Shown piece by piece: positions 52,853 to 62,799 of a stretch of DNA of 64,000 nt; the first letter of the stretch is position 1, and each line of letters begins with the position of its first letter. Made by a program: the position numbers and the translations under genes. The notes below the pieces were generated by a model. It did not search any database. It was not told the origin of the DNA and saw only the letters and a list, made by a program, of their open reading frames with translations. Origin of the DNA: Tetradesmus obliquus (Eukaryota > Chlorophyta > Chlorophyceae > Sphaeropleales > Scenedesmaceae). The stretch lies in NCBI GenBank assembly GCA_030272155.1, contig CP126204.1:186001-250000 (forward strand). The letters run 5' to 3'.

Positions 52853-53324
52853 TCCAGCCAGCTTCTGCCTGCTGCAGGTTGGGCCACAGCCCTGCAGTGT
52901 CCTGGTGAGGCCCATCACATGGGGATGGCTGGAAGTCCTGACCAGGCAGCAGCAGCTGGTATGGGTTGCTGCAGGTGCTCCAGTGGCGGGACTGCGCCGT
53001 TTGAGGTGCTGCTGCATCTGCTGCAGCTGCAGCTGCTGGGGCTGCTGTCGCAGCTTGTGCAAGCGCCCTGCAAAAGTAGCAGTCCAAGGCAGCAACAGGC
53101 GCACGGAGCAGGACTTGCCAAAGCCTGACAAACACGGTGTTGCAGGTGGGTTGCCCACGTGCATTTGCATGAAGTAGAAATATTCTGTGGCATTTGTAGC
53201 GCGACTGGCCAAGCAGGGGCGTGCCTGCTCACCTGGCGTCTTCTAGGCCTTGTGCCAAAGACAGCACCATGGCCTGCAGGCTAGCCAGCTGCTGCTCCAC
53301 TGCAGCTGCGTTGATCGCAGCCAT
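37567..53324 (-). CDS. ATRX-like SNF2 chromatin-remodelling ATPase (about 2300 residues)
   Basis: Exons, transcript order: 53324-53233, 53067-52187, 51837-51747, 51420-50977, 50334-49963, 49827-49758, 49577 to about 49400 (3' end unresolved), 49038-48559, 48314-48003, 47402-47008, 46811-46628, 46234-46028, 45703-45602, 45372-45235, 44669-44508, 43695-43468, 43148-42996, 42546-42442, 42160-42035, 40242-40084, 39913-39827, 39531-37567. Phases agree at all but the one unresolved junction. SNF2 motifs in order: I CILAHSMGLGKSLQTV, Ia LLVAPSGVVHNW, II VVADEAHVLRNENT, III LALTGYPLQN, IV GEKLVVFSQ, V LLLSTKAGSVGINLVAARR, and VI RIWRYCQSHPCFVYHLL. LTGYPLQN and the layout of the linker are ATRX-like. 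The N-terminal half is acidic with polyQ and polyA; the last exon is 655 codons of polyQ/polyA ending VVDLTMTDSDAE, a SUMO-interaction-type motif. Motif VI has Cys for the usual Gly. Expected role: ATP-dependent nucleosome/DNA translocase in the nucleus. Confidence 0.9.
37922..39470 (-). repeat. Dense CAG/CTG triplet runs in the last SNF2 exon
   Basis: Runs of about 13-20 triplets occur near 37922-37974, 38191-38247, 38930-38978 and 39110-39160, with shorter ones between. In the coding frame they read polyQ or polyA. At 38990-39060 and 39170-39250 the flanks of two runs are themselves a diverged pair (GxTxTPTA...GSGVATG-type, plus strand CACCACTGCCATCGCCTGTG), so a unit of about 185 bp was duplicated in frame. 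Confidence 0.85.
40456..41703. repeat. 26-bp minisatellite, 48 copies, in a SNF2 intron
   Basis: The period is exactly 26 bp: GTGTCATGCAGTGCCGCGCAG followed by GTGCA. The first unit starts at 40456 and the last at 41678. Only a few substitutions were seen (T near 40729; ATG to ACG near 41293 and 41475). It lies in the intron between exons 42160-42035 and 40242-40084, downstream of the helicase core. Because 26 is not a multiple of three and the unit has no stop in any forward frame, all three plus frames stay open; this is not coding. Confidence 0.97.
41704..42030 (-). repeat. Three partial copies of the 3' edge of SNF2 exon 42160-42035
   Basis: AAACAGCTCCTGCTTGGCCA-type blocks at about 41716, 41812 and 41918 match the exon's end at 42035-42065, each with CACCCGC or CACCCGCT at the donor position. 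The period is about 100-106 bp. The array ends at the 26-bp minisatellite. Confidence 0.85.
42684..44831 (-). repeat. Other exon-edge copies in SNF2 introns
   Basis: At 42684-42711 is a copy of the 5' edge of exon 42546-42442 (GCCTTGGTGCTCAGCAGCAG, then CACCTGCAG). At about 43798-43822 is a copy of the 5' edge of exon 43695-43468 (GGGGACAGGCCATGCAGGGG). At 44758-44831 is a copy of the 5' half of exon 44669-44508 (GFIQRAGPDILQ part, with CTGGATGAAGCCCTG). Confidence 0.82.
43149..43232. repeat. (CAG)n run of about 27 units before a SNF2 acceptor
   Basis: On the coding strand this is (CTG)n directly before the acceptor CTGCAG of exon 43148-42996, standing where a polypyrimidine tract would be. 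It is the longest pure triplet run in the window's introns. Confidence 0.9.
45864..45991. repeat. 32-bp tandem repeat, 4 copies, in a SNF2 intron
   Basis: CACTGTAACACCATGATTCA plus GCGCATCCCTTG repeats at 45864, 45896, 45928 and 45960 with no differences seen. It lies between exons 46234-46028 and 45703-45602. Confidence 0.95.
46470..46503 (-). repeat. Copy of the donor edge of SNF2 exon 46811-46628
   Basis: CAGGCAGCGCCAGGCAGCCG through CCGCCCACCATGG matches 46600-46632, which spans the exon end and its GTGGGC donor. The true exon edge was chosen because it continues into motif Ia. Confidence 0.75.
47403..47668 (-). repeat. Tandem copies of the acceptor of the SNF2 exon with motif I
   Basis: GGGGTTCTGCGGTGAACACA at about 47398 (true acceptor), 47523 and 47649 (with GCTTAACAC), period about 125 bp, with the intervening GGGTGGCCACAGCCTTGATC filler also repeated. 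Each is a potential 3' splice site for the exon that carries the Walker A motif. Confidence 0.85.
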
Positions 53325-53761
53325 ACCTCAAACTTTATCACAGGTTCCTGCAAGTTTGTGCGTACTCGTTCACCCAACAAGGCCCAGGGAGTGTGGCATA
53401 CTGTGCGTGCTGTGTTGGGGCATCCGCAGCTGTTTGCCTCGTGCGACGTTCCGGACGCATACAAAGATGCAATTGTACTAAATACAACGTAAAAAGTCAT
53501 CAGTGCGGTGAAGATGCACATGAGCATGTGACCAGCCACATCAGCAGTTATTTTTCAAGACCTAGTTGCCGGTGAGTATTCTCTGAATCCCATTTATTCG
53601 CAATTCATATGTTTAAGTTCAACAGCTGGAAGACACCAAGTATGGGGTCGTCCTTGCTCCTATTCGAGTTCACACAATGAAGTGTCGCGCGTAAGCAGCA
53701 TCCGTGGGCCTTCAACAATGACTCTCCGATACATAAGCTAAACTCATTACCGCAGCATCAA
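53325..53761. promoter_or_regulatory. Divergent promoter region of the SNF2 and NO VEIN-like genes
   Basis: 437 bp separate the two start codons on opposite strands. The stretch is AT-richer than its surroundings (ATTTATTCGCAATTCATATG at about 53590). On the plus strand GCCGGTGAGT at 53568-53577 and ACCGCAG ending at 53756 could bound a 5' UTR intron of the plus-strand gene. No TATA box is obvious. Confidence 0.55.
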
Positions 53762-54351
53762 TTGAAGGCTGCGGCATCGGCTGGGCGGGCAGGCATGACA
53801 GCAGGTGTCACCACAGCAGATGCTGCTGCTGCTGCAGCTGCTGGGGCCATCATGAGCCCGCAGCAGGCAGTGATTGCCAAAATCAGGCGCCGCTACTATC
53901 AGGAGGGGCTTCCACGGGATGCTGAGGAGGCAGCGCATGCAGCTGCAAACATCAAGTGCGCACGTAACCCAGCAGCAGCACCAGCAGCAGCAGCAGCACC
54001 AGCAGCACCCCAAAAAGACTCATCAGCTGTTACCAATAGTGTCCCAACAGCAGAGGAGTCCAACATGCAGTGGTATTCTGTAAGCCTTGAATCAGGGCCT
54101 GAGTGAGCCTGCCGTGCTTGCTTGCACATCATGCAGCCACCCACACCTGTCATGCTGCACAGCTCCCATTCTAGGCACAGCAGCGCATGGCACAGAACCA
54201 CAAAGCGCGTGCAGGCAAAGCATCAGACGCAGCTGTTTGTCAGACTGCACCGTACTCATGCGTGTGCAGGTACATTGCGGATGCTGCCAAGCTGCTGAAG
54301 CACGGAGCTGTACAGCATACCTCAGGCACGCACAACAAATCTGATGCACCC

Positions 54352-54401
<50 letters not shown>

Positions 54402-55146
54402 CAGGTGCATTGCGGACGCAGCCAAGCTGGTCAACTCTGAGCTGTGCAGCAAGCCTCGTGCACAGCAGTCTGACGTGACTTGGGGCGCATTTTGTGCAAC
54501 TCTGCTTGTGTATGCTGCTGCAGGTGCATAGCGGATGCCGCCAAGCTGCTAAGCTGCTGAGCACTGAGCTGTACATCACAGCACACACAGGCACGCCCAA
54601 CCTTCCGGATGCTGCTGCTGCTGCTGCCCCAGGTGCATTGCGGATGCCGCCAAGCTGCTGAGCACTGAGCTGTACATCAGAGCTCAGGCACGCACACCAT
54701 CAACACACACATTCTTGTCGACTGCTGTGATGTACGCCACTGCAGGTGCATTGCGGATGCCGCCAAGCTGCTGAGCACTGAGCTGTACATCAGAGCTCAG
54801 GCACGCACACCATCAACACACACATTCTTGTCGACTGCTGTGATGTACGCCACTGCAGGTGCATTGCGGATGCCGCCAAGCTGCTGAGCACGGAGCTGTA
54901 CAGCAAGCCGTGCCACTTTGTGCTGGAGCTGGTGCAGAACGCGGACGACTGCAGCTACGGCCACGGCACGGAGCCGCGCCTGCTGCTGGTGCTCTTCAAG
55001 GGCGGCGGCAGCAGCAGCAGCAGCAGCAGCGCAATTCATGCGGCAAGCAACGGCGGCTCTCAAGCGTGCAACGGCGGCAGCAGCGGCAAGTTTGTGTTTG
55101 GAGCTGCGAACGATACAACTGTCCAGCCAGCACCAACCTGCAACAA

Positions 55147-55180
<34 letters not shown>

Positions 55181-56552
55181 GCACTTGCAGGCTGGGCTGC
55201 TCAGGATGATGCTGAGGCTCAGGCTGGTGATGCGCTGCTGGTGGCCAGCAATGAAGTCGGCTTCAGCGCTGCTGACGTGGCAGCGCTGTGCGACATGAGC
55301 GCCTCGACGAAAAGCCGCGCAGCAGGTGCCTTCACCGGTGAGAAAGGCATTGGCTTCAAGGCCACGGCAGCAGCAGCCGAGGCCACCTACATCGCCAGCG
55401 CAGGCTACTGCTTCTGCTTCGACCTGCGGCCGGGCGCGTATGCGGTGCCCTGGCTGGGCCTGGTGTGCCCGCGATGGGAGCAGGGCTTAGAACAGCGCAT
55501 GCAGGCCTGGGCGGCGGCACGCGCGCAAGGTAGGGATCCAAAGCAAGTTCTTCGAAAGGGGTTGGGTTTCTGCGTTTTGGGGAGCCGGGGCTGACGCAGC
55601 GCCTGGGCGGCAGCACGGGCGCGAGGTGTGCGGCTGAGGTTTTGGGGTTGGGGGTGCTGGGTGGGGTGCCCTGGCTGGGCCTGGTGTGCCCGCGCTGGGA
55701 GCATGGCTTAGATGAGCGCTTGGAGGCCTGGGCGGCAGCACACGCGGCAGGTGGGTTTGGGACCAGCTCAGTTTTGGGGGTTCTTAAGTCTCTGGCTGGG
55801 CCTGGTGTGCCAGAGATGGGAGCAAGATTTGGAGCCGCGCATGGAGGGGTGGGCGGCAGCACGCGCGGCAGGTGGGTTTGGGACTAGCTGAGGTCTTTGG
55901 ATTCTTGTGTTATGAAAGTTTCTGGGCGGCAGCTCGCGCCACACGTGGGGTTGAGTGACAAGGGATTTGGTGGCTTGGGGTGTGTTGGTGCCCCTGGCTG
56001 GGACTGGTGTGCCCTAGGTGGGAGGACTGGTTAGAGCAGCGCATGGAGGCCTGGGCGGCAGCTCGGGCACAAGGTAGGTACTGGAGAAAGGGTTTTGAGA
56101 GTTTGTGGGGTTCTGGGGTTGCTGGGAGGCGGGGCTGAGCCAGTGCACGGAGGCCTGGGCAGTAGCACACGCGACAGATAGGGGACTGGCTGGAGCGTTG
56201 CTCTTGTGAAGTGGTTTGCTGGGTGCAGGGCTTGGGGTTGGGTTCTCAGCTGTGGGGGTGTGCGCTGTACAATGGGGGGGCATGTGGCCTGTTTTAACGC
56301 CGGCTGCGCTGGTGCTGTTGCGTTCATGTCTATTCTCTGCCCATTGCTGGCCTGAGTTGCAGCAGGTGATGCCTGCACGGTGGTGCATGCAGCAGCTGGA
56401 GCATCAACATGCGCACAATGCCCTGACTGCATCATGGGTTGTGGCGCGTTGCTGCGTTGTCGGTGCACCTGCAGGCACCTGTCTGCCGCCCGACCTGCTG
56501 CGTGACTTCACCACGCGCATGTGGATGCGGCTGCGGCCTGGACACACCGCTG

Positions 56553-56590
<38 letters not shown>

Positions 56591-57424
56591 GCCGACTTGT
56601 GTCAGCAGCTGGCTCAGCTGGACCCCCTCATGCTGCTCAACCTGCGCAAGCTCAGGTAGGCGTGTGTGTGCAGCTGTTGTGGATGACTGCAACGTGCTTG
56701 TGCAGCAGGACACGCAGTGGCACTGACTGTGAAGCGTGCTTGCTTCGTGTCTATGCACACATGCAGTGCACTTCCTGTGCATCATACAGATGGCGGCTTC
56801 AAATGGATGTGCAGGCACATGCCACATGGCAATGCCCTGCATATGTTCCCCACGCGGCTGCTCGTGTGCAAACCGCTGCTGCCTTTGCTTCTGGCAAATG
56901 CAGGCACATGACTGTGCTGGTGGTGACTCCAGGGCAGGGCGTGCAGCAGCGCCAGCTGACCCGCAGCGGCGCAGAGGACGCTGCCGGCCGCCTGGCGGTG
57001 ACTGTGCGGCAGGGGCAGCTGGGGGCGGCGCTGCAGGAGGAGGTTCAGCACCTGCTGGTGCTGCGGCAGCTGGTACAGGTGTGCATTACAGCTGGCATTG
57101 CTGTTGGGCCGGTGGATTGTCTGGTAGGCATGCGTTGAGTGGCGCTGAGCACAGCAAATGCGGCAGCAGATTAGGGAGACTGAGGACGCTGCCGGCCGCC
57201 TGGCTGTGACTGTGAGGGTGGGGCTGCTGGGGGGGCAGCTGCAGGAGGAGGTGAACGGCTGCTGGTGCTGCGGCAGCTGCTGCAGGTGCGGGGTGCTTCT
57301 ACTCATGTACGATGGGAAGGCAGGGTGCTTGCACGTGTCTTGTGCATCTAATCACCATCTGAGATGGCACCTGTTGCATTGCCTTTGCTGTAGCAAGGGG
57401 TCTCTCTGCACCCCCCGCCTCCAT

Positions 57425-57455
<31 letters not shown>

Positions 57456-57463
57456 ACTGATCT

Positions 57464-57512
<49 letters not shown>

Positions 57513-58647
57513 GCTGCCAGGTGCCGGCTGCCATAGCCGACAGTGAGGAGCGGCGCAAAGGGGTGCGGCAGGTGGAGCTGGTCTTTGCATTGCCCACAGC
57601 AGCAGACGGCAGCGCAGCACCTGCACTGGATGCGCAGCTGTTTGCCTTCCTGCCGGTGGCCAGCTACGGCTTCAGGTGAGACGCCAGCTACGGCTTCAGG
57701 TGAGACGCCAGCTGCGGCTTCAGGTGAGACGCCAGCTGCGGCTTCAGGTGAGACGCCAGCTGCGGCTTCAGGTGAGACGCCAGCTGCAAGTGTCACAGCT
57801 CTCAGTCAACATTCAAATACACAAACTTGCTTTCCACCACAGGTGCCAGCTGTCTCTGCACTGCTACTGCTGCTGTGGCCTGTCGTGTCCTTGCTTTTAT
57901 CTTCCCATGCCAGGGCTCCTCAGCTTCCGCATACAGGCATTGCCGTCAACCACACTGCTGACCCTCATGCTGTTGCTCATGATGGACCCCCCTGGCTTTG
58001 CTGCTGCTGCTGCTGGCCCGCTCAGGTTCCACGTGCAGGGCGACTGGCTGCTGCCCAGCAGCAGGGAGGGCCTGCTGGAGCGCAGCGCATACAATGCACA
58101 CCTGAGGGACCAGGTGGGTGGCTTGCGTTGCCTTTCATGTGTGTATTGGTGTATGGCGCGTTGGTGTATTGCAGCTTGGTGCCAGCACTGCTGTTGTCAC
58201 GTGCATGTGTGATAATTTTTGTCTCAGTTACCCACCTGCCTGCCTGCCTCTACTGCTGCAAGCAGCTGGCGCCAGCGTTTGTGGAGCAGGCCATGCAGGC
58301 TTTGCAAGCCTACCACCGCAGCAACCAGCAGCAGCAGCAGCCCAGCAACAGCACCACCAGCAGCAGCAGCAGCGCCCGCCCCCGCCTCAGCAGCGCTGCG
58401 CTGCTGCAGTACCTCCCCCTACCTGGCGAGGTGACCAACTCCTTCATGGCAGTAGCAGCAGCAGCCATGCTGCAGCTGCTGCAGGACCAGGAGTGTGTAC
58501 AGTCAGCATCTGGCCAGCTGCTGATGGCCTGTGACACCCTGCTGCCTTCACCGCTGCTGATGACAGCAGACAGGCAGCAGCTGATAAGCAATGAGTGGCT
58601 GCAGCAGGGACTGCCAGGCACGCAGTATGTGCACCCAGACCTCTTAG

Positions 58648-58678
<31 letters not shown>

Positions 58679-61600
58679 AGCGGAGCAGGTGCTCATGCAG
58701 CTCGGTAGTGAGCACTTTTCTGCTTCACTTCTAGCATCCTGGCTCACAGCTCCCAGCACAAGGCCGCTGTTAGAAGCGTTATCGCCACATCAGCGTGCCA
58801 GCTGGCTGAAGGAGCTGTATTGCTGCCTGGCCAGGCTCATTGTATTGCGTACTGGCAGTACAATGAGCATGGCAGATGATGTTAGCAGATGGGGAAGGCG
58901 GCTGGCAGCTGCACCCATCCTGCAGCTGCATGGCAGTCAGCGGTTAGTTAGCGCTAGTGAGCTGCAGGGGCAGCTGTACTTGTGGCAGCCTGGCTTTGGA
59001 AAAGAGCAAGAGCTCTGCTTGTTCAGCAGCAGCAGCAGCAGCAGCAGCACTGGTAGCCTGCACTTTGTTGACCCCTGTACACTGACAAGCAGTACACGGT
59101 CAATGCTGCACAGCCTGCTGGGGTTGCCTTTTGTGCCCATGTCAGTGCTTGTTGGGGAGCTGCTGAGGCAGCAGCAGCAGCAGCGCAAAGGCCTGCAGCA
59201 GCAGCAGCAGCAGCAGGCGGCAGTGGAGGCAGTGCACAAGCACAACGAGCGCATGCTGCTGTTCCTGCTGTCAAACTTCAAGCAGTTAGGCAACAATGAG
59301 CTGCAGCAGCTGCGGCGGCAGCTGGTGCTGCGTGCTGGCAGGCGCGATGCCTACACGCTTGCTAGCGCCCTGTGGCTACCACTCTCTAGCAGCAGCAGCA
59401 GCAGTGATGCAGTGCCTGCAGAGCTGCAGCCAGATCTGACGCAAGCTGGGCTGCAGTTCCTGCACAGCAGCTACCAGCAGCTGGCAGCAGCAGCAGCAGC
59501 TGACTCAGCAGGTGACCTGTGGCAGTTGATAAAGAGCCTTGGAGTGAGAGACGTGACAGCAGATGCAGCAGCAGCGCGGCTGCTGCAGCTGTACGGCAAC
59601 AGCAGCAGCAGGAGCACCATCCGCCTGCAGCAGCATATGCGCCACGTCAGCTTCCTGACCTCAGTCAGCGGGCTGTCAGTAACAACTTGTAACAACATTC
59701 GAAACGGACAGCTCAGGCTGTACAGCAGCTGTCAGGACCCTTTGCAGGAAAGCCCAGAAGCCAGGCCAGATCTGCTGCACTGGCCTCTGTCTGGTGCAGC
59801 TACAGAGCAGACAGCTGCCGACATCACCCTGCAGCTACAGCACGGCTGCCGCCTGCTGTTTGTGCACAGCTGCTACTACAGCAACGCTGGTGATCTTGAC
59901 ACTGTGCATGGGCGGCTGATGCGCTGTGGAGTGAAGGAGGCTGGGCCAAACCAGGTGGGTAGCAGGATGACTGCTGGATGCATCGCATCACTCATTTGTG
60001 CTGTACAGCCGGCACTGTCAGAACTGCGCTGCTTGTGCAGGGAGCATAGAGCATCTGGGCCAGCAGTCATCATGCACGCATGCAGTCCAACAACCCCTGC
60101 ATTGCACAGGGAGGGGGTGGCCTTCCACAAATGACTGTGTTGCTCGCTTGCAGGTGGTGCCACACCTGCTGCAGATGAGCCAATTACCAGCATTTGCAGA
60201 CGCCTCAATAGTGCAGTGTGCAGTCGCGCTGCACACCACCGTGGAGGCGCTGCTGCTGCAGCAGCTGCAGTACCTGGCAGCAGTGCGGCAGCAGCTGTCG
60301 CCCGCAGTTCAAACACAGTGCCGCAGCCAGTTCAAACTGCTGAGCAGCACAAGACAGCTGCTGCCCAGCTGCCAGCTGCATGTGCCTCCAGGAGACCCAG
60401 TAGCACTGCAGCTGCTGCAGGACCTGTACAGCTGTGGTAGTTGTGGGCTGCCGCTGCTGCATGGTGCTTTCAGCAGTGCTGCAGCAGATGAGGAGCAGCA
60501 GTTTGCTCTGAGGAGCTTGCTGGGTGTCAAAACAGCAGATGCAGCAGCAGTCATCAAGGCGGTTGCTGATGCGCACAGCAGCATAACAGCCATGCTTGTC
60601 GCTGAGCAGCAGCGCATGCAGCACCTCACTTATATAGCTAGCCAGCTAGACCTGCTGGAGAGTCCTGCAGGCAGTACACTGCTGCAGCAGCTGCAGCAGG
60701 TGGTACGCTTGCAGGACACAGCTGGCCGGTACTGTACTGCTGGGGAGCTGCACCTTCCTCTAGGACAGCAGTTTGCAGGGCTGCAGGCAGACATGCATGC
60801 AGCAGGGATGAAGTTCCTGCAAAGCAGCTACCTAGCTGATGGCAGTGCGGGCAGTGCAGCAGACGCAGCAGCAGGCAGTGCATGTGCAGCAGACAGCGGC
60901 AGTGTAGCAGGCCGGCGGCTGCAGCAGCTGCTGACGCTGCTGGGGGTAAGGACAGCAGATGATGATGCAGTTGTGACACACATCATGCAGCTTTACAGCA
61001 AAGATCCTTTCAACATGCCGACTGTGCAGCAGCACATGGGTCATGTGCGCTTCATCTGCAGCCGCTGGCTTGCACTCAGTGCAGCTGCAAGGGAGGCTGT
61101 GAAGCAGCAGCTGCAGCTGCTGATTCAGCCAGCAGAACATGCAGGTGATGGCAGCAGCGGTGGCAGCAGCCAGAGCGTGTTTGGCGTGTTTGGCAGCAGT
61201 AGCAGCAACAGAAGCAGCGTAGGCAGCTGTATGTATGCTCCTGTGCAGCAGCTGCTAGAGCTGCCTGCAGCAGGCAGTGAAGAGCAGCAGCTGCTGGGTG
61301 TGCTCCGCAGTGGCGGGGCGCAGTTCCTACACAGCCAGTACGCAGCAGCGCAGCTGGACGGGCAGCAGCTGCTGCTGTGGTTGCGTAGCCAGCTGGAGTT
61401 GCAGCAGCTGAGCAGCAGCAGAGCAGTAGACTGCATCCTGCAAGCGCAAGCAGTAGCACGAGTAAGCGTCCCCATAACAGAGCAGCTGGTGGAACAGGCG
61501 CTGTATGTTGCGCTGCATGGCAGCCCAGAGCAGCACGAGAGGGCTGCCAAGGAGCTGGTGCTGGTCAAAGTTGCGCCGAATGGTCAACCAGCGATGCACA

Positions 61601-62708
61601 TGGGCTCTGGGTTATGTTTTTACCCGTGCTACTACCCAGAGGCAGGCGAAGGCTGGCAGATGCAGCAGGTGCTACTGCCCACCGAGGTGGCATATCTGCA
61701 CCCAGCATATGTAGCCAAAATTGACCAGTGGCTGAGCGGCAGCGGCAGCAGCAGCAGCAGCAGCGCGAGCACTTTTGGCTCCAGTGCCGCGTTCAAAAGC
61801 TTCCTCACACAGCAGATGGGCGTGCTAAAGCTGCCGCAGCCAGGCTCTGTTGCCCTGAAAACTGCAGCAGCTGCACCTGACCGCTGGCTGCCGCTGCTGC
61901 TGCTCCTGCGTGACCGTTGGCACGAATACAGCTCGCAACAGCGGCAACAGCTCTCGCAGGATTTGAAAAGCATGACGGTCAACAGCAGCAGCGGCCCCAG
62001 CTGCTTGCAGGATTGCTTCCTAGAGACTGCAGAGCTGCAGGGCAGCTTGCAGGAGCTCCTGCAAGCGCTGGGCCTGCCTTTCCTGCAAGTGGCGCAGCCC
62101 ACCAGCCACAAGTGGCTGTTCCTGCAAGCCCTAGGGGTCAGCACACAGCTGCAGTGGCCAGATATACACAAGGCCCTGCTGCAGCTCAGCAGCAGCAGCG
62201 CAGCGCCAGATCTGGAAGCCATGCGGGAGCTTTATAAGCGGCTGCATGTGCTATGTCAGCTGGATGCAGCAGGCAGCACAGCCGAAAAAGTGCTGCAGGC
62301 GTTCCAGCAGGAGCAGCTGCTGTTTGTGCCGCAGCAGGAGGGGCATAACAGCAGCAGCAGCAGCAGGGTGGTGGGGAAGGCTGTGGGGCATCAGTGGCTG
62401 CGCAGTAGCGATGTGCTGTGGAGTGGCAACCGCAAGGTCTTTGCCACCAAGGTTTTCATTGCGTTGCACTACCGGGTAGGCTGCCTGCTGCTGCTGCTGG
62501 CTGCTACAAAGTGTCTGCTGCTGCAATGAGTAGTTTGTTGGCCTTGACATTGCAAACTCATGAACATTTTGTGGTTTGTGGGCCTTGACATTGCAAACTC
62601 ATGAACATTGTATTAACCTGGCATTTGGGTACAGGTGCCAGGGCAAAACGCTGGCTTAGGCAGCTGCATATAACATAAGTTGTGTGTGCGTGCGCATGCG
62701 TGCATGCA

Positions 62709-62799
<91 letters not shown>

